Shown one piece after another: positions 44,436 through 54,483 of a DNA stretch of 64,000 nt; the first letter of the stretch is position 1; the number at the start of each line of letters is the position of its first letter. Location: contig NZ_JAGQBA010000002.1 in the NCBI RefSeq assembly GCF_024345395.1, forward strand, positions 513,228 through 577,227, read 5' to 3'. The position numbers and the translations under genes are program-made. This DNA comes from Cyanobium sp. Tous-M-B4 (GTDB taxonomy: Bacteria; Cyanobacteriota; Cyanobacteriia; PCC-6307; Cyanobiaceae). Below the pieces are notes generated by a model. It had not been told where the DNA came from and did no database searches. It worked only from the letters and a program-made list of their open reading frames with translations.

Positions 44436-44633
44436 TGAGCTTTGTTTTTTAGGATTTAACGCTGGTTGCCTAAATTGAATGAGCTAATTTTATTGTCATG
44501 GCGTACATAGGTAGCTTCTTCCAGTCTGGATGGGCAAAAGCTATGCCATTATGGATTTGGCCCGAATCTAAGTCGACCCCCACTTCTCCTTCTGTTCATT
44601 CATTTTGGTTCCGTGTAATAAAATAGTGAGATC

Positions 44634-44852
44634 ATGATGTTAAGTAGTTCCTCTCGTTTAGAGCGGCTAGGCCGTTTTCTGCTGCGGGGCTTACGTATTG
44701 GCGCAAGCACGGTGTCTATTATCGAGCTCCTTCGGAATGATTGGACCGGTGGCATCACTGCTGGGGTCGCCTGGTTTGTTTTTTTACAGGTGGAGCGACG
44801 ATTGCCGCCTAGCTCTGCGGAGCCATCGTCTCCGGCAGATGGCCGGTCTTAA
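44634..44852 (+). CDS. Possible small membrane protein
   Basis: A 72-residue product (MMLSSSSRLERLGRFLLRGL...) with one moderate hydrophobic segment (GGITAGVAWFVFLQ) and a Ser/Pro-rich tail. A weak purine-rich stretch (gtgagat) stands before the ATG. Its 3' end overlaps the convergent double-cupin gene by 44 bp, which argues for caution. No family recognised. Confidence 0.4.
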   Translation: MMLSSSSRLERLGRFLLRGLRIGASTVSIIELLRNDWTGGITAGVAWFVFLQVERRLPPSSAEPSSPADGRS

Positions 44853-45483
44853 CCCAGATAGTGCAACCGGCTTCGCTCCACGGCCTGTGCACGCTTCCGG
44901 GCGGATTGCGCAGCCAGCTACCAGCTTGATAGGTGCCGTGTTCGTCCTGGAATACGCCAGCGAGCACCAGAATCTCCTCCCCACCTGGATGGCTGTGGGG
45001 CTGAAACACCGTGCCCGGTGCCCATCGCACTAGGGCTAGATGTTCAGAACCAAAGGCGTGTAGTGGCAGCACTTCTAATCCCTTGACTAGACCTGGAAGC
45101 CAGGCTTTTTTGTTGGTGTCTATCACCAGCTGAAGCTGATCTGCCGGGTGCATCTGGTGCAGTTTCACCAAGATGGTGCAGCCCGCTACGCTGAATGGAG
45201 CATGGTTGGAGCCAGCGGGGTTGCGCAGGTAGGTGCCGGCTGGGTAGTCGCCTTGCTCATCTGAGAAGGTGCCCTCCAAGACCAGGATCTCCTCGCCACC
45301 GCCATGAAGATGGCGCTCGAAATGGCTGCCTGGGGCATAGCGCACGATCGAGGTTGCCCGGGCTACCTCGCCGCCATTGCGATCAAGCAGGCGCCGCTCC
45401 ACCCCAGCCATTGGGGAGTGGTTCCAATCGAGAGCATTGGTGTCCAGCACCGCCCGCTGACTGAGGTCTGCATGGAGCTTCAT
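44809..45483 (-). CDS. Double-cupin protein (ChrR-type cupin)
   Basis: A 224-residue protein made of two homologous cupin domains. Motif 1 is repeated as SHFERHLHGGGEEILVLEGTFSDEQGDYPAGTYLRNPAGSNHAPFS and FQPHSHPGGEEILVLAGVFQDEHGTYQAGSWLRNPPGSVHRPWS. Each provides the His, His, Glu and His set that binds a metal. This resembles the cupin domain of ChrR anti-sigma proteins, which senses singlet oxygen, but the zinc-finger N-terminus of ChrR is missing. It may be a metal-dependent enzyme or a stress sensor. No sigma factor gene is adjacent. ATG 45483 gives MKLHADLSQ. Confidence 0.85.
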   Translation of the reverse strand: MKLHADLSQRAVLDTNALDWNHSPMAGVERRLLDRNGGEVARATSIVRYAPGSHFERHLHGGGEEILVLEGTFSDEQGDYPAGTYLRNPAGSNHAPFSVAGCTILVKLHQMHPADQLQLVIDTNKKAWLPGLVKGLEVLPLHAFGSEHLALVRWAPGTVFQPHSHPGGEEILVLAGVFQDEHGTYQAGSWLRNPPGSVHRPWSEAGCTIWVKTGHLPETMAPQS

Positions 45484-45841
45484 AAGGTGGATTCTGGCTC
45501 CTAATGGTCGAGAGTAGTAGCTAATGGTGCGGTCTTCTGGTCTAGTCGCGCTGCTGGAGACGTGACCCCCTGCCCGCTGTCGTGAGCCAGCATCCCAAGG
45601 GATAGTTGAAGAGAGTTCTCCTGCCTGCCAATACTCACCTGTGTCCTGGAGCGGGTGGCATCGGGAGCCCCGTCTGGATACCTCCTTGACTGAAATACAA
45701 CGGTTGTTGAGGCTGGCTGTGCTGACAAGCAGCGGCTTATTTAACTCAAAAGTGCAGCACTCGAATCCTGACCATTGCTAGTGGCCAGATTAAAAGGGGA
45801 GGCAAGGTTTTGTGCTCCCTAGCTCCTTTGCCAAGATAGCC
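45484..45841. other. Spacer with no supported gene
   Basis: About 358 bp between the divergent double-cupin and small secreted-protein genes. It should hold both promoters, but I could not fix -10/-35 elements. A minus-strand frame at 45501-45728 lacks coding character. Confidence 0.5.
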
Positions 45842-46018
45842 ATGAAAAACCTACTGTTCCCGATGCTGGGACTGCTCATGCTGGCTGCAACTGGCATGCC
45901 AGCCATGGCAGAGCAGCGTGGAGGGCCTAACTCAGGTGGAGATCGTCCTCAAACACCCGCAGAGTTAGGCAACAGCGACAATCCCTGCGGTGCCCAGCAA
46001 CGACCATGCGCTTGGTAA
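45842..46018 (+). CDS. Small secreted protein, unknown function
   Basis: A 58-residue precursor starting MKNLLFPMLGLLMLAATGMP with a clear Sec signal peptide (cleavage likely after AMA, about residue 23). The mature part is only about 35 residues, hydrophilic and Gly/Pro/Gln-rich, with two Cys in NPCGAQQRPCAW, suggesting a small disulfide-closed peptide. No family recognised. ATG 45842 is chosen over the TTG/GTG starts upstream because the signal peptide begins there. Isolated gene. Confidence 0.6.
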   Translation: MKNLLFPMLGLLMLAATGMPAMAEQRGGPNSGGDRPQTPAELGNSDNPCGAQQRPCAW

Positions 46019-46359
46019 GGACTGCACTGTTCACCTATCCCAGTTAGGGTTTCTGTGCTCCCTTGATATTCTTGTCAAGGGCTTCAATTTAGTTTCCTTA
46101 CGGATTAAGTTGCGAAGGGATCTCCACATGGGGATCCAATTTCTACTCATCAAGGGCCAGCTTTCATAGGTCCTAAGGTTTGCGTCTGAGTTTTAGCGGA
46201 TTGATCCTGAAGCTGCCCAATTAGCTCAAAACTGATTCATCACTATCGGTCCGATTACGTTAGTGCTGGTCACTGGCTTGATTTTCGCTAAGCATCGATT
46301 CAGAACCCTATTGAAAACAATATGATGTGATACTTCAGGCATAAAGGGGCTTGGCACTA
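46019..46359. other. AT-rich spacer with no supported gene
   Basis: About 340 bp of non-coding sequence. I see no tRNA, terminator or repeat. It marks the right end of the AT-rich accessory region. Confidence 0.55.
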
Positions 46360-46845
46360 ATGACCGCAGTCCTTCGTCGAGAGAGGCAGACCAATGTCAG
46401 GCGCTCCAGGCCTGCTTTTGATGACAATGCGCCCATTAACTGCCAAAGTGAATCGTGCCTGCCTGTCACAACAGAAAGGAAATTGCTCAGAGAGCTGGTT
46501 GCCATCGCCTTGAGCCTGTTGATGCTGCTTACGGCACCAAGCGCTCACGCCAGTACCACCACCGCGCAACATTTCCTCTGTGAGGGCGACTCGCTGGAAG
46601 CAATCGCCTTCAACGGGGCTGTGGATGCTGTAGGGATCCCCAATAGCAACGCCGATACAGTGCCCGGAGCCTTCATGGTGCTGCGCTGGCGCGAACTTAG
46701 TCTGCAATTACCACGCACCAACAACGCTGGGATTCCCAGTTACTCCGATGGGCGCTGGTGGTGGCAGGCACTTGATCCAGATCACCCGCAATTCGCTCAA
46801 TTGCGCGGAAATGCTGAGCACTACAGCTGTGAACGCGAGCAATGA
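46360..46845 (+). CDS. MliC/PliC-like lysozyme inhibitor
   Basis: Up to 161 residues; the mature domain of about 95 residues follows a hydrophobic signal segment (LLRELVAIALSLLMLLTAPSAHA). It starts QHFLCEGDSLEAIAF and ends GRWWWQALDPDHPQFAQLRGNAEHYSCE. Paired Cys at the ends, the internal acidic-aromatic pattern and WWW...A.L.G.....YSC fit the MliC/PliC family, small periplasmic or lipid-anchored inhibitors of c-type lysozyme. The 45 residues before the signal are unusual, so the true start may be an internal TTG near 46482, which leaves a normal signal peptide. The gene ends 9 bp before the convergent chromate transporter. Confidence 0.6.
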   Translation: MTAVLRRERQTNVRRSRPAFDDNAPINCQSESCLPVTTERKLLRELVAIALSLLMLLTAPSAHASTTTAQHFLCEGDSLEAIAFNGAVDAVGIPNSNADTVPGAFMVLRWRELSLQLPRTNNAGIPSYSDGRWWWQALDPDHPQFAQLRGNAEHYSCEREQ

Positions 46846-46854
46846 GAACAGCCT

Positions 46855-48249
46855 TCAGCTCACGAGCTGCGCCAGCCCAGCCCAGCAAGCTCCGGAGGCA
46901 GCTGCGGCACCGATGACCTGCAAAACGCTCCAGCGCCACTTGAGTTGGGCCAGCAGCCCCAGTGCCACCACCAGCGCTGCTGTCGGACTGAATGCTCCCA
47001 GTGGCCAGAGAACCGGACCCGAGAAGAACGCCGCCAAACTTCCTATTACCCCGACAACGGCTGCGGTGATCGCCGTGAGCGGCGCGCCAAAACGCAGGTC
47101 ACCGCGGCTGGCCTCTACTAGAGGTGCGCCAGTGAGTATGAACCCGAAGGACGGCAAAAACGTGAACCACACGGTGACCAGGGTGGCGGATATGGCCAGC
47201 GACAAACTGCCACCCGCATCGCCAATGCCATCAGCGAGCCCGTTACCGAGGCCACGGTTCCAGCCGCCCATGAAGCCCACGAAGGCCACCACCATGATCA
47301 AGGGTCCAGGCGTGGTTTCCCCTAGGGCCAGACCATCAAGCATCTGGCTGGCGTTCAGCCAGCCGAACTGCTCCACGGCACCTTGGGCTACGTAGGGCAG
47401 AACGGCGTAGGCCCCACCAAAGCTGAGCAGGGCGACGCGCGTGAAGAAGCGAGCCATCACTGCCAGGGTGCCGCTCCAGCCGCCAACGGCAGCAAGCAAG
47501 GCCAAGGGAATTAATATGGCCAGCCCCCAGACCAGCAAAATGAGCGCCAGATGGCGGCGCGAGAAGCGGCAATGCTCGGGTGTGGACGTTTGGTCGCCAT
47601 GAACTGGCTCTTGTTGCGGAAGGGCAGTGGTTTCCGTTGTCGATGCGCTCAGCTGGGTGGCTGGGCTGGGGGGAGTTGGGGCAAATAACAATCCAGGTCG
47701 CCAGCGGCCCGCCACTAAGCCGCTGAGAGCTGCCCCAACTACCACCAGCGGATAGGGCAGGCGCAGCACCGCCAGGCTCAGAAACGCCGCGGTAGCAATG
47801 CCGATCAGCAGGGGTGTGCGTAGGGCCCGCTGGCCGAGCCGCCAGGCAGCCACCAGCACAATTGCCAGCACGGCTGGCTTGAGCACGACGAACACACTCG
47901 CCAGCAGCGGCAGCTGGCCCCAGAGCGCATAGGCAGTGGCCAAGGTGGTGAGCAGCAGCACCGATGGGGCCAGGAAAAGTCCGCCAGCGATCAAGCCGCC
48001 CGGCACCCCGTTCATCAGCCAGCCCAGGTAGGTGGCCAGCTGGGTGGCCTCCGGACCCGGCAGCACCATGCAGTAGTTGAGAGCGTGCAGAAAGCGCCGC
48101 TCTGAAAGCCAGCGACGGCGATCGACGAGCTCCCGGTGCAGGAGGGCAATTTGACCCGCTGGCCCACCAAAGCTCACCAGTCCCAGCTGCAGCCAGAAGC
48201 GAGAGGCCTCTTTCAGGCTCACGGCTTGCTTCGGTGTGACGAGATTCAT
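46855..48249 (-). CDS. chrA: Chromate transporter (CHR family)
   Basis: A 464-residue inner-membrane protein with two homologous CHR halves. The first holds FWLQLGLVSFGGPAGQIALLHRELVDRRRWLSERRFLHALNYCMVLPGPEATQLATYLG. The second holds FFTRVALLSFGGAYAVLPYVAQGAVEQFGWLNASQMLDGLALGETTPGPLIMVVAFVGFMGG. These FGGP and PGP motifs are diagnostic. Full-size ChrA exports chromate by exchange with sulfate. ATG 48249 (MNLVTPKQAV) is chosen; an in-frame GTG is 9 bases upstream. It is a single gene. Confidence 0.95.
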   Translation of the reverse strand: MNLVTPKQAVSLKEASRFWLQLGLVSFGGPAGQIALLHRELVDRRRWLSERRFLHALNYCMVLPGPEATQLATYLGWLMNGVPGGLIAGGLFLAPSVLLLTTLATAYALWGQLPLLASVFVVLKPAVLAIVLVAAWRLGQRALRTPLLIGIATAAFLSLAVLRLPYPLVVVGAALSGLVAGRWRPGLLFAPTPPSPATQLSASTTETTALPQQEPVHGDQTSTPEHCRFSRRHLALILLVWGLAILIPLALLAAVGGWSGTLAVMARFFTRVALLSFGGAYAVLPYVAQGAVEQFGWLNASQMLDGLALGETTPGPLIMVVAFVGFMGGWNRGLGNGLADGIGDAGGSLSLAISATLVTVWFTFLPSFGFILTGAPLVEASRGDLRFGAPLTAITAAVVGVIGSLAAFFSGPVLWPLGAFSPTAALVVALGLLAQLKWRWSVLQVIGAAAASGACWAGLAQLVS

Positions 48250-48419
48250 CCTGATCACTAGACCAGGTTGCCATTGTCGACAAACACCCAGCTCTGCCCT
48301 GCCAGCCGTGGGAGAAGGTATGGCATTACTTCAGTGCTAGCACAGTCCAGGTGGCCTTGAGAATGCGGGCCAAGGTGCAGCAGGGGGAGGCCATGGTCCC
48401 CGGGCGCTCAGACACCACA

Positions 48420-48444
48420 CAGGGATCTCTGAGATCCCTGTTTT
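48420..48444 (+). terminator. Perfect stem-loop followed by four T
   Basis: CAGGGATCTC and GAGATCCCTG are exact inverted repeats separated by a single T, followed by TTTT on the plus strand, so it looks like a terminator for plus-strand transcription. No plus-strand gene is recognised upstream, hence a possible unannotated transcript. Confidence 0.5.
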
Positions 48445-48637
48445 GGTAGCAAGAATCGCCTTGTTTTCAAAGTTGAGCAGCGCTTCCCTTTGGTTTCGCT
48501 GGTGGAATACCTCGGATGCTTCCGGTGCATCTTTGGGCTGCTCTTTCTTTGGCCCTTCATGGGCGGACTTAAAGCAACCACCCCGCTGCGCTAATCGGTG
48601 TGGATCTAACCACCACCAAGGGGGGCTGGCGGTCATG

Positions 48638-48662
48638 CAGGCACCTAATTCACAGGTGCCTG
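48638..48662 (-). terminator. Perfect 9-bp stem-loop after the cyAbrB gene
   Basis: CAGGCACCT and AGGTGCCTG surround a 7-base loop, 36 bp beyond the cyAbrB stop. No T run follows on the minus strand, so this is a terminator-like or RNA-protecting hairpin, not a textbook terminator. Confidence 0.5.
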
Positions 48663-48697
48663 CTTTCACTGGGCAAGAGAGCACGGCCAGTGGCTGC

Positions 48698-49060
48698 TCA
48701 CTCCTCTTCTGTGCTGCCCAGGGGAATCAGCTTGATCTGCTTACGGCCCAGCTTGATTTCGAACTCATCGCCGGGTAATAGGTCGAGCACGGCGGTGTAG
48801 GCCTTGCCCACCAGCAGATTGCCGTTGCCCTGAACAGTTGCGACATAGCTAAGGCTGCGCCCACCCTTGCCCCGTCCGGTGGTATCGCTGCCGAGGCTTA
48901 CACCCTTAGCACCCAGCAGGGCCTCATAGAAAGCGGTGAAGTTGAGGCGCTCACTGCCATCTTTTTTAGCGCTCACATAGCCGCACTCACGCACGAGCTC
49001 TGACTTGGACACATCGCCCATTTCCTTGACTTTGGCAAGCAGTTCGGGACCGGTAAGCAT
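48698..49060 (-). CDS. cyAbrB-family transcriptional regulator
   Basis: This 120-residue regulator is of the cyanobacterial AbrB type. Its N-terminal half is MLTGPELLAKVKEMGDVSKSELVRECGYVSAKKDGSERLNFTAFYEALLGAKG. The AbrB-like DNA-binding end reads TVQGNGNLLVGKAYTAVLDLLPGDEFEIKLGRKQIKLIPL. The basic RGKGGRSLSY in the middle is usual. cyAbrB proteins bind DNA broadly and tune carbon and nitrogen genes and accessory islands. It is monocistronic with about 350 bp of free upstream sequence. Confidence 0.93.
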   Translation of the reverse strand: MLTGPELLAKVKEMGDVSKSELVRECGYVSAKKDGSERLNFTAFYEALLGAKGVSLGSDTTGRGKGGRSLSYVATVQGNGNLLVGKAYTAVLDLLPGDEFEIKLGRKQIKLIPLGSTEEE

Positions 49061-49414
49061 GGGAAATCAAGTCGAATGCGTTCTGCCTCAATGTAGCGGC
49101 CTTCGGTGGCTCTGGTATTCGATTTCCCACTCTCAAAACAGGCTGCTCAAACGTTCTGCCTCGTAGGACGACTCGTTGCAAGGGATCCCGTTCGCGCCAA
49201 GCCATCTAGTTCACTTTCACTAAGCACTCCTCTTTCCGCTGAGTGCTCCGGATCAAGGGAGACTGGTGCGGCGGAAAAACCAGGATCTTCTGACCCGTTA
49301 TGGATCTTGCTCAACAGCTTTGCAGCCAGCCCAAACTCTTCAGCGTAGGCAGCCTGTGAGCGCAATTTGGCTGGTTTTTATTTTTTAGCCAGCTACCTGG
49401 TACAGCCTCGTTCC
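49061..49414. other. Spacer upstream of the cyAbrB gene
   Basis: About 354 bp. A 72-codon minus-strand frame (49147-49365, beginning MRSQAAYAEEFGLAAKLL) is the only candidate gene; it has one helix-like stretch but no ribosome site I trust. Otherwise it should carry the cyAbrB promoter. Confidence 0.45.
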
Positions 49415-49839
49415 TCACTCCACCTCCAGCACTCCTCGCACCATGTTCATGCCGCAGTGGAAGGAATAGACGCCGGCTTTTGTGGGGGGCAACTCCAGGC
49501 TGGCGGTTGCCTCAAGGGGCAGATCGAGGCTTTTGTGGAAATCGGGGAAGATCACCTGGGCCAAGCAGCTGCTCGGATCGACCCGATGAAAGGCAAGCCG
49601 CATCGGCTGGCCGGCTTTCAGCTTGATTCTTGAGGGTGCATAGCCGCCATCCACAAGGATGGTGATCTCCTGCAATCCTGCCTCGCTCTCGCGGGCTGCC
49701 ACGCCACCACCATGGCGACCCAGGAACCACCAGAGCTGCCAGGCGATGAGAAGCAAGCCAACCATGGCCACCAGCCCTTTGAGGGCCACGGGTTGATCGA
49801 TGGTGCGCCAAAGGGGCGCTGCGGCAGCGAGGGTCAGCA

Positions 49840-49840
<1 letters not shown>
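49415..49840 (-). CDS. Membrane-anchored cupredoxin-like protein
   Basis: A 141-residue protein: one N-terminal membrane helix (about 20-40, LKGLVAMVGLLLIAWQLWWFLG) and a cupredoxin domain (about 55-141, beginning QEITILVDGGYAPSRIKLKAGQPMRLAFHRVD). The end GVYSFHCGMNMVRGVLEVE carries the His, Cys and Met expected near a copper centre. These resemble the cupredoxins found beside P-type copper ATPases. Its ATG overlaps the last base of the CopA-like gene stop (TGATG), so it is translationally coupled to it. Likely role: periplasmic copper binding or delivery. Confidence 0.85.
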
Positions 49841-51942
<2,102 letters not shown>

Positions 51943-52073
51943 TGTGTGCGTGACATCAGAGGCCTGGCGTTGGCGCGGGTCTATCTCTTCAAGCTAGTGA
52001 TGTCCAGTTCAATGGAGATCAATATCCAGTGCTTTTCGTATTCTGGCTCTTGATATTTCGCCTTTGAGCTCAG

Positions 52074-52282
52074 TTATGTAGCAAGTGGCTTGCGCTTACC
52101 ACCGAGCAGCAGGCCGACGCCGGAGAAGGTAATCATCAATGTGAGATTTCCGATTGTCTCCGGGTAAGATAATCTCCGGGTAAGATGATCTCCGGCTAAT
52201 AGATCTGCAGGTTAATCATCTTGAAGTTGTCCGTGTGGATTTCAAGCAGTCAGAAGGCATCGATGTAATTCGCCAGCATCAG
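52074..52282 (-). pseudogene. Decayed second copy of the small PepSY-type membrane protein
   Basis: The minus strand encodes fragments like the intact gene at 54977-55252. YIDAF-stop-LLEIHTDNFKMINLQIY (TGA at 52250-52252, where the intact gene has Trp) compares with GIDAFWLLKIHSGRFGPLNLQPYY. Near the end, TFSGVGLLLGGKRKPLAT then TAA (52074-52076) compares with VIGSGLALLISSRRAKA. The two halves are in different frames, separated by a 48-bp tandem array. The upstream half (membrane helix 1) is not recognisable. A nonfunctional paralogue. Confidence 0.7.
52157..52204. repeat. Three tandem 16-bp repeats inside the decayed gene
   Basis: Units start at 52157, 52173 and 52189 and read tctccgggtaagataa with small differences. 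As 16 is not a multiple of three, the array breaks the reading frame of the PepSY-type remnant. Same unit length as the prfC-end array. Confidence 0.85.
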
Positions 52283-52401
52283 GGCTCGATTGCTGCGCCA
52301 TGACCGGGCGGAGGTCGCGTGAACATTTGGCTGGATTGTCAAACCACTTTCTGGCCCATGGCCACCTTGGAGATGGATGGCATGCGAGCGGTCTCGAAAC
52401 G

Positions 52402-53091
52402 ATGGCTAACACCGATCCACCCCGAAGAAGCTTCGGACGGCCAGCCCTGCTGCTGCTGGCCACGGGAGGCATCCTCACGGTCTCCCTTTGGGCTGGCGGC
52501 CGGTGCCTATCCCAGGGTTGGAGCGGTGACGGCATGCCCGGGCATGGAGGAGGCGTGGGGGGCCCCGGCCAGATAGGGATGGGTTATTCGGATCAGCACT
52601 TCATCGTGATGATGATCCCCCACCACGACGGGGCGATCGCCATGGCCGACCTCGCCCTTACCCGCGCCAAGCGGCCCGAGATCAAGGCCCTAGCGAAGAG
52701 CATCAAGGTCAGTCAGACGCGCGAGAACGCCCAGATGCGCGACTGGTATTGGAAGTGGTTCGGCCAGGATGTATCGAACTGGGGACTGGGAACAGGCTGG
52801 GGCTGGCAGAACGGCATGGGCATGGGGATGGGAATGAGAGGGGGTATGGGTGGGGGCGCCATGGGCGGGGGGACGAACCTCTCTGCCTTGAGCGCAGCCC
52901 CGGACTTCGACCGTGCCTTCATCGAGCAGATGATTCCCCACCACCAGATGGGCGTGATGATGGCCTCGATGGCCCAGACCAATTCCCAGCACCCGGAGCT
53001 TCGTCAGTTGCAGCAGGCGATGGTGCGGGTGCAGAGCGATGAAATCCAGCAGATGACCCAGTGGTATCGCAGCTGGTACGGCACACCCTGA
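52402..53091 (+). CDS. DUF305 metal-resistance protein with Met/Gly-rich linker
   Basis: A 229-residue secreted or anchored protein with two DUF305 units. Each has a Met-x-x-His-His core: FIVMMIPHHDGAIAMADLAL and FIEQMIPHHQMGVMMASMAQ. Between them lies a Gly/Met-rich stretch (about residues 135-157) with eleven Met, likely able to bind Cu(I). The N-terminus after MANTDPPRRSFGRP holds one hydrophobic segment (ALLLLATGGILTVSLWAGG). DUF305 proteins are commonly encoded beside copper ATPases and act as periplasmic metal binders. ATG 52402 is preferred over the frame start at 52300. Its promoter region overlaps the decayed PepSY-type gene. Confidence 0.9.
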   Translation: MANTDPPRRSFGRPALLLLATGGILTVSLWAGGRCLSQGWSGDGMPGHGGGVGGPGQIGMGYSDQHFIVMMIPHHDGAIAMADLALTRAKRPEIKALAKSIKVSQTRENAQMRDWYWKWFGQDVSNWGLGTGWGWQNGMGMGMGMRGGMGGGAMGGGTNLSALSAAPDFDRAFIEQMIPHHQMGVMMASMAQTNSQHPELRQLQQAMVRVQSDEIQQMTQWYRSWYGTP

Positions 53092-53204
53092 CGCCACCCA
53101 TGGATCGGTTCTTCATCCTCGACACTCCAAATCCCTCGAGGAGGCCAGGCTGACCGGCTCCCCGCCAAGGACCCATCGACCCGAATCAATCCCGATGATG
53201 ACGT

Positions 53205-53930
53205 TCAACACAATTCAAAGAGCAGCAGGTCTGCTCCAGCTGACCCTGCGGTGAAGGCATCCAGCTTGCCGGCGCCGTAGCCCAGACCATCACCCTGCTG
53301 CAGGGCGTGGCCATCGGCCTCCCCGGCCCCATCAATCAGCTGGATCCAGCCCTGGCGGCCTGTGCCAAGGGCCAGGCTAAGGGTCTCGCCTGCACCGGGC
53401 TGAGCCCGCCAGAGACGCACCGGCCGGTGGATCGCCATGGCGCCATCGGCCTGCTCGGGATCCAGCAGGGGCGTCCAGCCAGGGCCGATGGCGAACGCCT
53501 TCTGCTGGTAGGCCGGGGCGATGCCAGTGCTGCTGGGCTCAATCCAGATCTGCAGCAGCCGGCATTGCTTATCTCCCTGGTTGATCTCGCTGTGCACCAC
53601 ACCTGTGCCGGCACTCATGCACTGCACCTCGCCGGCGCGCAGTACCTCGGCGTGGCCCATCGAGTCGCAATGGTTGAGCTGGCCCTCCACCATCACCGTG
53701 ATGATCTCCATGTCGCGGTGGGGGTGCATGCCGAAGCCAGTGCCGGCGGCGATCACGTCGGTGTTGATCACCCGCAGGGGGCCATAGCCCATCCAGGACT
53801 GGTCGTAATGGCTGGAGAAGGAGAAGCTGTGCCAGCTGTCGAGCCAATCGTGCTGGCTGTGGAAGCGCTCGGCGGCCGGGCGAAATACCAGGCCTGGGGC
53901 GGTGGTAGTCGGCGTGGAGGAGGAGGTCAT
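53205..53930 (-). CDS. Pirin-family protein
   Basis: A 241-residue pirin with two cupin-like domains. Metal-ligand motif FGMHPHRDMEIITVMVEGQLNHCDSMGH gives two His, one more His and a Glu, as in YhhW/pirin proteins with quercetinase activity. MSAGTGVVHSEIN and LLQIWIEPSSTGIAPAYQQKAF are also typical. Predicted cytosolic and Fe(II)-dependent. Its start overlaps the stop of the flavin reductase gene (ATGA), so they are expressed together. Role in this metal island is not known; pirins often appear with oxidative-stress genes. Confidence 0.95.
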   Translation of the reverse strand: MTSSSTPTTTAPGLVFRPAAERFHSQHDWLDSWHSFSFSSHYDQSWMGYGPLRVINTDVIAAGTGFGMHPHRDMEIITVMVEGQLNHCDSMGHAEVLRAGEVQCMSAGTGVVHSEINQGDKQCRLLQIWIEPSSTGIAPAYQQKAFAIGPGWTPLLDPEQADGAMAIHRPVRLWRAQPGAGETLSLALGTGRQGWIQLIDGAGEADGHALQQGDGLGYGAGKLDAFTAGSAGADLLLFELC

Positions 53931-54454
53931 GGTTGGGCAATATGGAGCTGGTGCAGTCGCGTGATCAGATCAGCGATGGAGTCGTCCTTGGCGGGATTGT
54001 CGCTGTTGCTCGACAGCTGGCGACCCACCACATGGGCACCGAGATGGGCCAGCTGCAGCCTCATTGCCGTCAGCACGCCATGGCCGGCGCCGCCGGAGTG
54101 GGTGGCGATCACCACGGGGCGGCCGTTGAAAAGGGTCCGGAAGTCGCTGCCCTGCACCGACAGCCAGGCGATGGCGCTGGTGAGCACCGGCGGGATCGAG
54201 CCGTTGTATTCCGGCGAGCAGATCACCCAGCGCTGAGCGGCAGCCAGCTGGGTCTCTAACGCCGCCAACACTGGGGGTGTGCCGGCGAGTTGGGCTCGCG
54301 GGGTGAACAGGGGCAGGTTGATGGTGGTGAGATCGAGCACAGCAGCGCTTTGGCCCTGCTGGCGGGCGGCCGCTGCGAAGCGCTCAGCCAGCTGGAGGTT
54401 ATGGCCGTTGCTAGCGGCGATCACCAGCACATCTGTGGAGGTTGAGGTACTCAT
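53927..54454 (-). CDS. NADPH-dependent FMN reductase-like flavoprotein
   Basis: A 175-residue flavodoxin-fold protein: DVLVIAASNGHNLQLAERFAAAAR binds the FMN phosphate, LPLFTPRAQ follows, and WVICSPEYNGSIPPVLTSAIAWLS is the hallmark SPEYNGxxP segment. The RPVVIATHSGGAGHGVLTAMRLQLAHLGAHVV block completes the family pattern. Members include azoreductases, chromate reductases and quinone reductases such as ChrR. ATG 54454 (MSTSTSTDVLVIAAS) is chosen. It overlaps pirin by ATGA. It may reduce quinones or metal-stress products (inference). Confidence 0.93.
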   Translation of the reverse strand: MSTSTSTDVLVIAASNGHNLQLAERFAAAARQQGQSAAVLDLTTINLPLFTPRAQLAGTPPVLAALETQLAAAQRWVICSPEYNGSIPPVLTSAIAWLSVQGSDFRTLFNGRPVVIATHSGGAGHGVLTAMRLQLAHLGAHVVGRQLSSNSDNPAKDDSIADLITRLHQLHIAQP

Positions 54455-54483
54455 GGCCGGGGCTTCAGGGTGAGGTAATCGAT

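Larger units (their letters stand above)
48250..48697. other. Intergenic stretch with two perfect stem-loops
   Basis: About 448 bp between the starts/ends of chrA and the cyAbrB gene. It contains two strong hairpins (48420-48444 and 48638-48662) described separately. Frames on both strands here are low-quality. It could contain a small RNA. Confidence 0.5.

Noticed and set aside
45501..45728. 75-codon minus-strand frame between small genes
   Set aside because: No coding pattern, no ribosome site.
49147..49365. 72-codon minus-strand frame upstream of the cyAbrB gene
   Set aside because: One helix-like stretch but no ribosome site or recognised similarity; left as a spacer remark.
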